The translations under genes were made by a program, and so were the position numbers. Below are positions 33,896-45,262 of a DNA stretch of 64,000 nucleotides, piece after piece. The notes under the pieces were generated by a model. That model was given only the letters and a program-made list of their open reading frames with translations. It had not been told where the DNA came from and did not search any database. The stretch lies in NCBI GenBank assembly GCA_001051155.2, contig JYIP02000003.1:992001-1056000 (forward strand), in the 5' to 3' direction. The stretch's first letter is position 1. Every line of letters starts with the position of its first letter. Source of the DNA: Chrysoporthe austroafricana. Taxonomy: Eukaryota; Ascomycota; Sordariomycetes; Diaporthales; Cryphonectriaceae.

Positions 33896-34490
33896 TCATG
33901 GCCAACGAGAGAGGTCGATTGCTTCTTTTGCCGGCGCGATGCGTGTTTCAGACCACGCACGAGACGGACGATTACCGTACACCATACTGCCTTAAACCAC
34001 ACACCAGAAATTAGGAGGCATTCGTGGATGCATCTTCTTGCATAGAGTATCTTGAGGACGGATAACAGTTGAGAGGGAGGCGGCTTTTTCGGTGGAGTCG
34101 GCGGATCTGGGCAGGCGCCAAGCGGTCGTGCCTTCCCCTCGGAGAGGGCACCTTCAGGATATGGCGGTTTCCTCATTTGGGGGGCTGGTAGAGAAAACAC
34201 AAACATCATTTCTTCCTGTCCTCCGGTCTCGAATCTGCATCCAGCTCCCAATTTGTACAAGCTTCCCATGCAGTCTGTCATATCCCCCATCCACTGATGC
34301 ACAGCGACTGGATCTACGGATACCACGCGAGATAGATCGTCCTGCGGACATGTGCTGCTGGTCATGAGACCATCGCGTCAGGGCAGTCATACACAGTCTC
34401 GACTGGCGTGCTACTCGACCATCTGACCCTACCAGACGGCACTCCAAGTACGAAGACATTTGGAGCTGGCGGCAATAAAGAGGATCCATC
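33896..34490. other. Intergenic
   Basis: Between AcuM and the Spo22 gene, both on the plus strand. Nothing recognised; short frames only. Confidence 0.5.
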
Positions 34491-37400
34491 ATGCCTGCGG
34501 TCTTGGAGGTTGTGTGTGACAGTAACGACAAATCAAGGAGGCGGGCTCGAGCCATCATCTGTACGATCGACCACTTTTACTGACTCGTGATAATACCTGA
34601 GGACGCTGACCGCATCATCTGTCTCGTCTTAGCCTTTGCCTCCGACCTCTACAAGCGCCTGCCCGCCGACACGAACGATGCCGAGGCTGCCGGCTTGTTG
34701 CTCTCTGAGGTCCACAAGCAGGTGAAGGCACTGAAGAAGGACGCCGACGCGACAAATCATGGCATGACAGGTGACGAGGAGCTGGAGCGGGAGGGCACCA
34801 ACCTCTGGAACCTATGCACGCGATTGAATCGGCCTTCCGCAGAGAAAGGGTCGAAGCCCTTTTCAGGGTCAAAATTGGTCCTTGCAAGTCGAGTCTTCGC
34901 CTACCATATCCTTCATCTCTCTCAATGGTCCCCGAAGAGCCCCGCACATATTGCCACCCACCTCATGAGGATAGCATTGAAGGCCGCCAAGTGCTGTACC
35001 GGTTCGTGAATCACACCCATGATCTGGACAGGATACTAAGTGTGGACCTGGATGACAGAAGATCACGATGTCCAGAATGCCAGATTTGTCCTTCAGAGAG
35101 CTGCGGATTATCATGGCCGACTGCAGCAGCTGTCTCGAATGCCTGGGCAGGACCACGACGATGAGAGCACACGCCTCGAGGCAGAGTGGACAGCGATGCG
35201 GATCGTGTTGGTGAGCTCGTTATCCTCCATATCCTGGTATACTGGCAACTTATGACATCTCAGGCCTTCCAAGACGATCAGCTCGCAGTCGCCGAGCATA
35301 CTTTCACTAGTATTGAGAGCCTCTTGAAGCGAACACACCCATCTTCTGCAGAGAAGATCCTTGACAGCCTCTTTCAAGTCGGCAAAGGTCTTCTGTCCAA
35401 GCGGGACTATCCCATGGCGGAAAAGTGGCTCCAGCGAGCCTGGGATCTGATCAACGGTCAGCAGCTGCCGCATATGTCTCGGGACGCGGTCGAGCTACGC
35501 ATGGCAATACTTCAAGCGCTTGTCACCGCCTTTCTAGGCTTGCAAACTGGTCAGAGTATCGAGAAAGCCCAAAATCTTGTCAAATACGTCGAGTCGGAAG
35601 TCGGTGATGAGCTAGTGATATTGCTCTTAAACCTGGAAATTTTGAACAAGTCTCCAGGGGAGGTTTTTGATGGCGAGGCTTATGGTAACATCATCCGACG
35701 AATGGTTCGAAGCTTTCGACCTGCCGAAATGAACTTCAAACTACTCGGCCATCATATTCATGTCCTCCATACGAAATGCCCTGGCATTGGCTGTTCTGTC
35801 GTTGACGACTTTCTGACTTCGTTGGTGAAGACTGGCCATCAGGATTGGATCGATAAGGTGGTGGTTACTAGGATACATATGGCCACAAGTCAGCGGGACT
35901 TTGAGGGAACTGTTGACGAAGCCCACAAGTCTCTCTCAAGACTAGAGCAACCCCTAGGCACTGAGGCTACTTTCGCGGCGCAGACTGTGAGTCCAGGCAC
36001 AGTGATCAGGGACACGTCAGTGCAACTGACTGTTGTGTAGTTGATTTGGAAGAAAGTCGATTCTAATTACAATCAAGCACAATTCGATATGGCAGAAAAG
36101 TGGTGTCAGCTCGGTCTGAGTGGTGCTTTCATTAATTCGGGACCCATGAATAGGGCGAAGCTAGAAAGGTGAGGACAACTCCACCCTACATCGATGAACT
36201 ACTAACGAGAATAGAAAGCTCTTGTTATGTGCTATCAATCAGAATGATTTTGACAACGCCAAATCGATCTTCTTCTCCATGTCGGCGGAAACCCAGAAAG
36301 AGCCTATGACCCAGTACCTATTGTACCGAGTGACAATACGAAGCGGCGACGTCGAGATGGCAACGCAATGCCTTGCCAACGTCTCAAAGTCAAACATGGG
36401 GTTTGAACTACTCTACGCCTGTGTCGCGGACTCTCAACGCGTGGGAGACAAAGTTGTGGTCATCGAAGCTATGAAAAAGCTCGCTGAAGCATACGACTAC
36501 GAGCGCCCCGGAAAAGTGCATCTGCCGGCCCTTCGCCGTTGCACAATCATGCTTTCACATGGTCTTCTCGAAAGCGACGAGAAGGTTGACCGGGGCGCTA
36601 TTGTTACAGATTTGTGCAGTATGTTCGAAGAAGGTGAGTCCACGAGTATGCGAAGACTCTTGCGTCATTGCCTGACATGGCTTTCTCAGTTGTCGCCGCC
36701 GTGCAGAAAGCGCCAAAAGGCACGGATAGGACCAGACTCTTCGACGTGAAAGAGCTGGAGTGGTTCTGCCAGAATGCATATAATCTAGGTCTGAAACACG
36801 CCAGTGACTGGAGCCTCAGGAACGTCGTCCGGATCTTGACTGCTTGCGTCAAACTAGTCGATCATTTTCCGAATGATCTTACCGCAGAGATGGCCAGTGA
36901 TCTGTCGTTGAGATCGATCTTTTGCAATTTCCTCATTGCGTCGGCACTTGTGGCTCTTGCACGAGCAGAAGATAATTTGGAGCAGCAGCTTCAAGATTAT
37001 CTCGTCGCGCGGACGCACATCGCGGCAGTCGACCACGAAATCGAGGCGCGCCTTCAGGACAAGAAGCGCATTGATGAAGTTTCAGCAAAAGATCTTGTAG
37101 CCAAGCTAGCACAGCTGCTGGCTTTCGACTTTGAGGCAGCTGTGGCACTGAAGCAGTATCCGATTCTGGGCGAGATCGTGCTCAAGGCTAATCAATGTCA
37201 GAACCTGGAGACGTTCAAGGCAATGGCCGACTGCGCGCTTCGGAATCAGTTGCCTGCTGAAGGTATTCACTGCTACATATTTGTCCGAGAAGAGCTTCAC
37301 TGACAGCGTGCCTGGCGACAGAACGTTTCAGTGTGCTCCGAAAGATCATCAACCAGATATCGGAACTCAGTGACTCAGATCCCACAAAGCTCGCCAAGTA

Positions 37401-37766
37401 CACGCGATGTCTGTTCCAAGCGACACTTCCCCTCAACGAAGAGCTCGGTAGTCGACTCCTAGACGAGACTTTCACCATGGTAAAGGATGCACACGGGGTA
37501 AGTTGAGTGGTGCTGAAGGTCGAGCAACGTATTGCTGACTGTGTTCCGCGGGCAAGACCCCGGCAGCCTGGCCATCAGAAGAAGTCGAATGGTTTGCCTC
37601 GTCGGCATACAACCACTCTATCGACTTGTGTGGCCGAGACGAGAACGAGGCTTGTAGACGGTGGGCTCAAAAAGCGCTGGGCCTGGCTCATCATTGCGAT
37701 GACGGCGGACAGTTGGAGGCATTGTTGCAGGAGAAGTATGTCAAGCTCAAGCTCGATGTCGAGTGA
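34491..37766 (+). CDS. spo22: Meiosis protein Spo22/Zip4 (TPR scaffold)
   Basis: Nine exons: 34491-34560, 34633-35001, 35059-35210, 35264-35986, 36041-36168, 36215-36633, 36690-37262, 37322-37497, 37557-37766; every phase closes, giving 939 aa. The donor after exon 2 (GTTCGT) is unusual; the rest are ordinary. The first exon (MPAVLEVVCDSN) is inferred because it restores RAIISFASDLYKRLP across the first intron. The whole protein is helical repeat, with the Spo22 domain core (about residues 190-460) and a closing block EEVEWFASSAYN...ACRRWAQKALGLA. Known role: in yeast and other fungi Zip4/Spo22 bridges crossover proteins and chromosome-axis proteins in meiosis. Its intact state suggests this fungus keeps a working sexual programme. 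Confidence 0.85.
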
Positions 37767-38626
37767 TGGTCATCTGGGCAGTCCTTAACGGATGTCGAGG
37801 AGTTGGGCCATGACCAAACATCACTGCGGCCTAACAAAACTCTGGCCAAGCGTTGGAAGACACATCGCGCTTATGATGATTCTATGCTAGCTTTGCTATG
37901 CATTGTGCCGTAGCTTCCGGAGGCATGTGCCATGAGATGAGGTTCATCTTCTACGCACCGCATACACCATCACTCCACATGAATGGGCCAATGTCACCCA
38001 CAGAAGATCCACAGATTGCTGTTGGGCGCCTGCACTATCTAACCTCGTAGCAAACCTGGTATATTTACATGCGCCTTCTCTATCCCGACTCCCTTATCAA
38101 CACAATACTTCGGCACAGCCAGCCTGGGACAGGGCGCAGAAGGAATCAACTGGCGTCTGTTAACCGGATGCCAGCAGAATTCGTCTGTGCACAGAACCAA
38201 GAACGCTCTCGGTCTATTTTAAACCTGTTCGAGTGTATCCGTCAGAAGCAAAAGAAAGGCTGCCCACTCAGACAGCTGCCGAGCTGTGAAGTTCGACTAG
38301 GTGCATGTTGAGCCCCCTTTGCTGCATACTCCGCGACATGGCGCCATCAGCCGGAATATTGCGTTTGGCAGAGATGCCGCGCCGATGCCGGTAACGGCCC
38401 ACAAATCCTCGCCGTGATTCATGCGCAGTAGCTTTATCCCACGACCCTGCACCGGCTACAACGGTCACCGGAGCTTTGATTAGCAAGCAAAGTGACACTC
38501 TGCGATAGGGAAGGGGACTCACCACGCGCTGGGTTTCTATTTATTTATTTTCTTGTTAGACTTTCGGCGCTTTCCTACCTCCGTTCGCACGGTTTCTCCC
38601 CCCTCAAGACCTAGACAAGATCTCTC
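37767..38626. other. Intergenic before the aminotransferase
   Basis: About 860 bases without a supported gene; becomes pyrimidine-rich from about 38540 (TTTATTTATTTTC and CCTACCTCC), probably promoter. Confidence 0.5.
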
Positions 38627-41471
38627 ATGCAGCTGCTAGGTAGACTGCTCCGCCGCGGTCCCCTTGCTTCGAGTATTGCTGTTATTAGAAGACCGCCACC
38701 GACGACATCGATCCCGGCCTCTCTGGCGACAAGGCCACGGGAGTTCTCTGCTACGACCATGGCTCCGAGCGCGAAGATGAAGCCTGCGGCCAGGGTCGCT
38801 GGGCGGAGACAAGATGTCTGGTGAGTTTTGGTTTTACAATTTTCTTTTGTTTTGTTTTTATTACTTTGGTGATCTGTATGAGCGTGTTTTCCGAGGGGCG
38901 TGCCGCATGAGGAGCGAGGCATATTCGGACTGGAGGGCGCAGGACGCCGGACCGGGGCTGGACGACGACGACGTCATCAGCTCAACGAGCTCTGCCACCC
39001 AGCTGGCGTCCGTGATCTCAGGATCGCGCCTGAGCGGATCAGCAGCCTCCTTGTTGTTCCATCTGGTCATTATTGCCCACTGGAGGGTGGGTGGAGCGGG
39101 GGCGCCTCCGTTCGGCGCCACACATCTGCGGACGCAACTGTCGGGCCGGGAGAAGATGTGGAACGGTCCGGTCGACCCAGGTGTTCACTGAGGCCAGGCA
39201 TTTGGGTTACCTGGCTCTATCAATACTTCCCCGTCAAGTCCTGAGTGAGCAGGGACACCCGCTCCTATCGCCGGACTGTCTTCGGAACTGCGAGGACGAA
39301 ATACGGGAAGCGGGCAAGGCTTCTCGGGTTAAATGTCCGCCACCAAATTCAGCATATCCAAGTCAGCCATCTGCCGCCTAGGCCGGGTATGTCGTCCTGC
39401 CGAGTCTCGGTGTGTGCTGCTTCCTCGGATCCGGAGAAACCCCAACGGAGCGCTCCAGCCCTTGTCCTCGATTCTCCGTCGGCGACATGGGCTCCGGCAG
39501 TTCGGCCTGTGCTTCTTTTCTTCCACCACGCCTGGACCACTGCTTTCAGCTCAACTTCCCTCCTTGCCTGGGGTAGGATGCGGCGGTCTGCCAGGTCTTG
39601 AGAAGTGCTTTTCTTCTCCACAACAACAGGCACATGAGGAACTCTGCATACGCCGCTGGATCCTTCCCCAGAATACAAACCCCAGCAGACTGGCTTCTGC
39701 CATTTCCCTTTTCACACACCACTCTTGGGTCTGACCTGACTGAGGCCTGGTACTTACCTTGCCCTGATTAGACGTGATGCCGTTGGAACCCTAGATACAT
39801 TAGAACCGCTTGTGTCTCCATCTGGCAGTTGCGGAGCTCCTGATTCATTATCCCGGATCCGTCTACAGCGATGGATCAGGCTCAGCCGTAGGCCTCGTTC
39901 CTTTTGGATCTATGGCCTTTTCAAATGTCTTGACAGCCAGGGAAAATGTGGCTATAGTAGACATGGTGCGACTGGGCCCTGGGACCCCCTCTCCGACCGC
40001 CTCCGACGTTTCTCTCTTTGTACTATGAGTCCTCAACGTATCCCACGCTGCGATTGCTGACAGCCAGCATCCAGGTCCATCATCAACGAGGCCGCCTCCG
40101 CCTCGCCTGTCCAACCCATCGTCAACATGGGTCAAGGTTTCTTCGGCTACAACCCGCCCGAATTCATCCTCAACGCAGCCAAGGATGCCCTCGACCGCGT
40201 GGAGTGCAACCAGTACTCCCCGACCAAGGGGCGGCCACGGCTCAAGAAGGCCATTGCCGATGCGTACTCTCCGTACTGGGGCCGCCAGCTCGATCCGGAG
40301 ACGGAAGTCACAATCACCACCGGAGCCAACGAGGGCATGCTGAGTGCCTTTATGGCGTTCATCGAGCCGGGCGACGAGGTCATCATCTTCGAGCCTTTCT
40401 TTGACCAGTAAGTCTCGAACACGCCAAAGACTGAATTTGTATTACTTCGTTTGTGAAGGGAGTCCCGGCCTTCGCATGATCCCGAAAAGCTCTTTATTTG
40501 AGGATGGTCTGGGCTGATATAGCCGCAATAGATATATCTCCAACATCGAGATGCCTGGTGGCAAGATTGTCTATGTGCCACTGCACCCTCCCAAGACGGG
40601 TGCGGTCAAGACTTCCTCTGCCGCGGAGTGGACGATCGATTTTGATGAGCTGGAGAAAGCCGTCACGCCTCGCACCAAGATGATAGTTCTCAACACACCT
40701 CGTATGTTTTGCTCCTGGCCTGGCGTCACTGGTACGTGACTACTGACAACGCACAAAGACAACCCGGTCGGCAAGGTCTTCTCCAAAGACGAACTGCAGA
40801 AGATTGCGGATATTTGTCTCAAGAATGAGATCATCATTCTCTCTGATGAGGTCTACGACAGGCTGTATTACGTGCCTTTCACTCGCATTGCGACCTTGTC
40901 TCCCGAGGTCGAGAAGATCACGATAACCGTCGGCTCGGCGGGCAAGAACTTCTATGCCACTGGGTGGCGAGTAGGCTGGCTGATGGGGCCCGCCGAGCTC
41001 ATCCAATACGTCTCGGCAGCTCACACGCGGATATGCTACTCTTCGGTCTCCCCGCTACAAGAGGCCTGTGCCGTCGGCTTCGAGAAGGCCGAGGCAGAGG
41101 GCTTCTGGGACGAATGTATCGCAGACATGAAGCGCCGCATGGCCCGGTTCAACGCCGTGTTTGACGAGCTCGGCCTGCCCTACTCGGAGCCCGAGGGTGG
41201 CTATTTCGTCATGGCCAACATGGCGAAGGTCAAGGTGCCCGAGGACTACTCGTTCCCGCCGCATGTGGCCAACCGGCCGCGCGACTTCAAGCTCGCATGG
41301 TTCCTCATCCAGGAGGTGGGTGTGGCCGCCATTCCGCCGACCGAGTTTTACACCGACGAGAACTACCATATTGCAGAGGACTACATACGGTTCGCGGTGT
41401 GCAAGCCGGACGATGTGCTCGACTTGGCGAAGGAGAGACTAAGGGGGCTGAAGAAATATATTCAGGAGTGA
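38627..41471 (+). CDS. bna3: Kynurenine aminotransferase (Bna3 type), PLP enzyme
   Basis: Four exons: 38627-38820, 40075-40407, 40532-40701, 40759-41471; 469 aa. Exon 1 begins with an Arg-rich, acid-free presequence (MQLLGRLLRRGPLASS) that looks mitochondrial, then reaches RVAGRRQDVW, which joins in phase to SIINEAA in exon 2. That join needs a 1254-base intron (38821-40074), far longer than the others here. Enzyme signs: NMGQGFFGYNPPEF, TTGANEGML, LNTPHNPVGKVF, SDEVYDRLYY and the PLP-binding Lys in SAGKNFYATGWRVGW. It transaminates kynurenine to kynurenic acid. An inner ATG at 38759 (MAPSAKMK) could give a cytosolic form, so dual location is possible. Confidence 0.9.
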
Positions 41472-42104
41472 GTGGCTTGTGTACTTAATTTGCATTAGGA
41501 GGCATTACGGGATAAGAATACCCCGCCCTTTTCCTCACCAACCACTTGTGGGTTCATCTGATTGTAGTGGTTGAGAGGAAGGGGGGAGGATTTCTTTTGA
41601 GCATGCCAGCAAAATCAGACCCACTCTGGCAGGCAATGACTTGCATCTCAACGCCAGCCAGAATTGAGACTGCAAGCACTTGAAATCTTACACAGCTAGC
41701 CCCCAGTTGACCACAGACCCAAATTCTTCGACGCTGAGTCTGAGACCAACCTGAACATCGATTTGATTTGCTCCCTTCTGTCTTTGACCAGCCCAGGCTG
41801 TCGCCAATCTCTCTCCAACCACAGCGACAACATTGCTTCTCCTACCAGCCCTCCCCCAGTCCTCTTCTATTGTTTGTTCTGGGACACATGGTGCATTTGG
41901 AGAATTCATGTACTCTGATCTGTCTTGACAGGAGCAGCATTCGATTAACAGTGCTGTACAAACAAGCTCTGTTGTGGCAGATAATCTGCATCGCGGACAC
42001 TTCCATCACGCAACCGACCACCGCAGCTACCAGCGCGGTCCAACGCACTATCGACAATCCTTAAAGCACCAGAGTGAGAGACACGAGTGCCAACCACGTC
42101 AGAC
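41472..42104. other. Intergenic and promoter of the GTPase gene
   Basis: Nothing recognised. Pyrimidine-rich from 41750 on (CTCCCTTCTGTC, CTCTCTCC), as expected of a fungal promoter. Confidence 0.5.
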
Positions 42105-44323
42105 ATGCCTCCACCCAGGACAGACAGACCCAATTACAGGGTGCTGCGTGTGATTGAGGTGCCACCAGAGATCGTCACGTCCTCAGTCGGTGAGAATCTT
42201 GGGAATATAGGCAGTAGCCCAGAAGCTGCCGTCCGAGCAACACCAGCTCCACACGAGGGACATATCTTCCCTGATTACATCTATGTTCCATACGACAGCT
42301 TCATGGTTGCGTCAAACCCCTTCTGGCAGCCCAGCCGCCCAGTAACATCATGCATGTACACCTGCACCAACAACCAGAAGGGTCGCGTCTCCTGCAGTGA
42401 GCGCATGGCGCAGTGGTTGAATGGGCTGCCAGCCCCAGAAGATTATATTGTGGACGGGGGATCATCACAGCAGCAGGGCTACAAGCCGCGTGGTGCAGTC
42501 CAGGCACATGGAAGACAGGTCCAGGGCCCGGCCCACGGACATTCTCGCCCTCGTTCCCTCTCTGCCCCCGTTCCCCCCTCCAACAGTCTGGCACACCTCT
42601 TCGAAGCTGAAGCGCACCGCCCCGGTCAGCCTTACCCCGGTGCATCTGCTGCTCCTGGTGCGCAAGGCGGGTCCACAGTCCCACGATTTCATCACCCCAA
42701 CCCGCTTGGTCAGCACCCTGTTGTTCTTGAAGACCTTCCAGTCCAGCTGCGGATCCCACAGCGCAAGTCTTCTCTCCACTTTAACTTCAGGAGCTCTCGC
42801 CACAACTCGCCTGCCAACTTCACCACTCAGGCAGACGAGCTTGTCCAGGGCATTGGTTCCATCCAGCTTGGACTACCAGTGCAGTCAGACGGCTCCCATC
42901 TTGATCATAGGCACCGGAACAACGCTCAGGGCTCTCAGATTGACGAGGACACTTCCATGGTTGACGCTTTTCCTCAACTTGCCAGCAGGGACAACGAGGA
43001 TCGTGAGACCACGACTGAAAGGCCCTTCAGCACCCACATCCACCAGCTCTTCGGAACAGATCACATCAAAGGCAACCACAAGAAGCACAATCGCAGTGAG
43101 GTCAGCAAGACACCATGTGTCCCCATCTCACCCCCCATCCCAAGAAATGATGATCCCACAACTGTTCTGGCGACCAATCATGCAACTGACCACAGGCTCA
43201 CAAGTACAGACCCCAGCCATGACTGATTCACAACGCCCTGCCAAACGGATCAGAGGTGCCTTCACCAACGCGGCCAACCGATTTTCCATGATGGCTGCGC
43301 CCGCTGCCAACGTCGAAGACGGCCGCCAGAGCCGCCTCGGTCGGCTAAGCTCTGCTGCCACGAAGCGCTTCAGTATGCCCCCCGGCAGCATCCTGAACCC
43401 TTGGAACGAGTTGCCCCGTGGAAATGCCCACCTGAAGGTGAAGCTGTGTGTTGTTGGTAACACAGGCTGTGGCAAGACAGAGGTGATCCGGTATGTATAC
43501 TTCTAGAGCAGCGCTGCTCTGAGAATACTAGACTAACCACGTGTGCAGGCGTTTCACCACTGGCTCTTTTCAGAATGTAGGCCGTCTTGTGACATACCCA
43601 GAGTGAGTTCTCAATGTCAAGCACATAGCTGACACTTCTGTCTAGGGCAAGGCCAATACCTCCAAGGAGATCGCAGACGGCTACGCTGTCGCGACTGTCA
43701 ACCTCGTCATTGACAACCAGGAGACCATTCTGGAGACCTGGGACGTCTCTTCCCAGTGCGACACGAAGTGTGCGTTCGAGAACTCGGTCCGCCCCCTGGT
43801 CATGACCTTCTTCGATGCCGTCGTCATTTGCTTCGACATCGGTGACGAGACGACCCTGGAGGCTGCCGTGCAGAAGGTACGTGTTTGTAACGAGTAGGAA
43901 TGACGAGCAAGGAAGACGAAAGATGCTGATCAGGCTTGTAGTGGAAGGGCAACGCGGAGCGCTACTGCTCCACCGCACCTGTCATCCTGTTGGGCCTCAA
44001 GTCCGACCTGCGCCGCGACTGTCCCACGCTCAAGCTCAACTTCCTCAACGAGCCGAATGTCACAACTCGTGGCCAGGTAAGTACATGTCGGGCCTTCCAG
44101 CACCGACCAGGAGCAGCCTCGGTCTGACACGGGAATACAGGGAGAGCAGGCGGCCGCGCAGATGGGCGCCGTCGCGTACTTCGAGTGCTCTGCCCGCACG
44201 GGCGAGGGTGTGGCCGACTTCTTCGAGTCGGCGATCCGCTTCGCCCACCAGCGGCGCCACCGGGACACGGGTCCCGTGACCAAGGTCAAGAACTTCCTCA
44301 AGAAGATGAAGAAGCGCCTGTGA
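42105..44323 (+). CDS. Atypical Rho-like small GTPase with long N-terminal extension
   Basis: Six exons: 42105-43095, 43196-43490, 43549-43576, 43646-43876, 43942-44076, 44141-44323; 620 aa. The first 330 residues are Pro/Ser/His-rich and without a known domain. The 100-base intron at 43096-43195 (GTGAGG..ACAG) joins them to the GTPase; without it the upstream frame stops at 43226 and the GTPase would start from ATG at 43220. The G domain has a P-loop GNTGCGKTE, NKxD-type LGLKSDLRR, the G5 motif CSARTGEG and a Rho-like RGQ...GAVAYFECSA order. Switch II reads WDVSSQ where Rho has WDTAGQ. The end KNFLKKMKKRL is basic but has no CAAX box, so it is not prenylated like normal Rho. Probably an orphan, possibly GTP-locked or slow GTPase of the cell periphery; function unknown. 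Confidence 0.75.
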
Positions 44324-45262
44324 AGGCGGCGGTCACGGGCCTGCCGGGCACTTACTACGCTCGACGCAGGAAGGGCGCTTGACGGGACGCGACAAGAGGC
44401 AGGGGTAGAAGTCATGCCGCCTGGGGCAAAGGTGTCCGTCAGTACCTGACGAGAGGGAAGGGATAAAGGAGGGAAGGGATAAAGGAAAAAAGGGAAAAAG
44501 AAAAAAAAAAAACATTGGGATGGGGCTGGGGGGACAAGAGGGAAAAGGACAGTAGCCATCCAACTAGAGTATAGCGTCAGGAGTTTGAGGGAAGGGTGTA
44601 TTCCAGAGGATACATTGTAGCGCTATGGGTAATCAACAAATTGTCTGAGTCAAATATGAGTCTCGCTGAAGCGGATACATCGCCTTCTCTAGTGAAGGCA
44701 TTCCATCTTGCTGAAGCGTGACAGTGCTAATTTCTATGGATAAGTGTTCTGTGATGTAGCCTCCTCTGAGATGCTCATCTGTAGTATAACGTCCCAGAAT
44801 GATACTGTCCTTTGCCAGAGTTGTCTGAGAGATAGCCTACTGGGTATTGGTCGGGGTTCGATTAATGCACACTCCTCATTAGGGCGAAGACTGGCATGCT
44901 GGGAGGCTGAGAGTGCCTCTCACTTGAGACGTGGGATTTATCAAGCAGTCACTGGCAAATGTGAAGGGCGAATTATAGAATGTTTGCAGAGGCGAAGCTT
45001 TCAGGACAACCAAGAAGACCAGAAACATTTCCAAACTCTAAAGTCAGCTTGACGTCTCGATAACTTCATAAGAAAGGTGGGCCACATGGCTTTGATGCAT
45101 ATCTTATCGCGCCGTGGAGCTGCATGCACGTCACCCACCCGCTCACCAGTCTTCCCACCCACCCAAGCAACATCAACAACAACAACCACCACCACAACAC
45201 CCCAATACGGTCTGCCGTAAGATGGTGCAGGTGGCAACCTGCCCAACCCTCTCGCCGTCAAG
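44324..45262. other. Intergenic between GTPase and Dsc3 genes
   Basis: Has an A-rich stretch (44485-44513) after the GTPase gene and a CAA/CCA-rich leader (45173-45200) before the Dsc3 ATG. No RNA gene or repeat is supported. Confidence 0.5.

Noticed and set aside
39333..39734. 133-codon frame inside the first intron of bna3, as an alternative first exon
   Set aside because: Its only good donor (GTATGT) is in the wrong phase to join exon 2 of the aminotransferase.
42421..43506. 361-codon alternative frame through the GTPase extension
   Set aside because: It ends in the true GTPase frame, but its first 260 codons are Ser/Thr/Leu-rich without motifs, whereas the other frame is joined cleanly by the intron at 43096-43195.
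44840..44870. GGGGTTCGATTAATG, a possible tRNA T arm
   Set aside because: The B-box-like core is present but there is no matching acceptor stem, anticodon arm or D arm around it.
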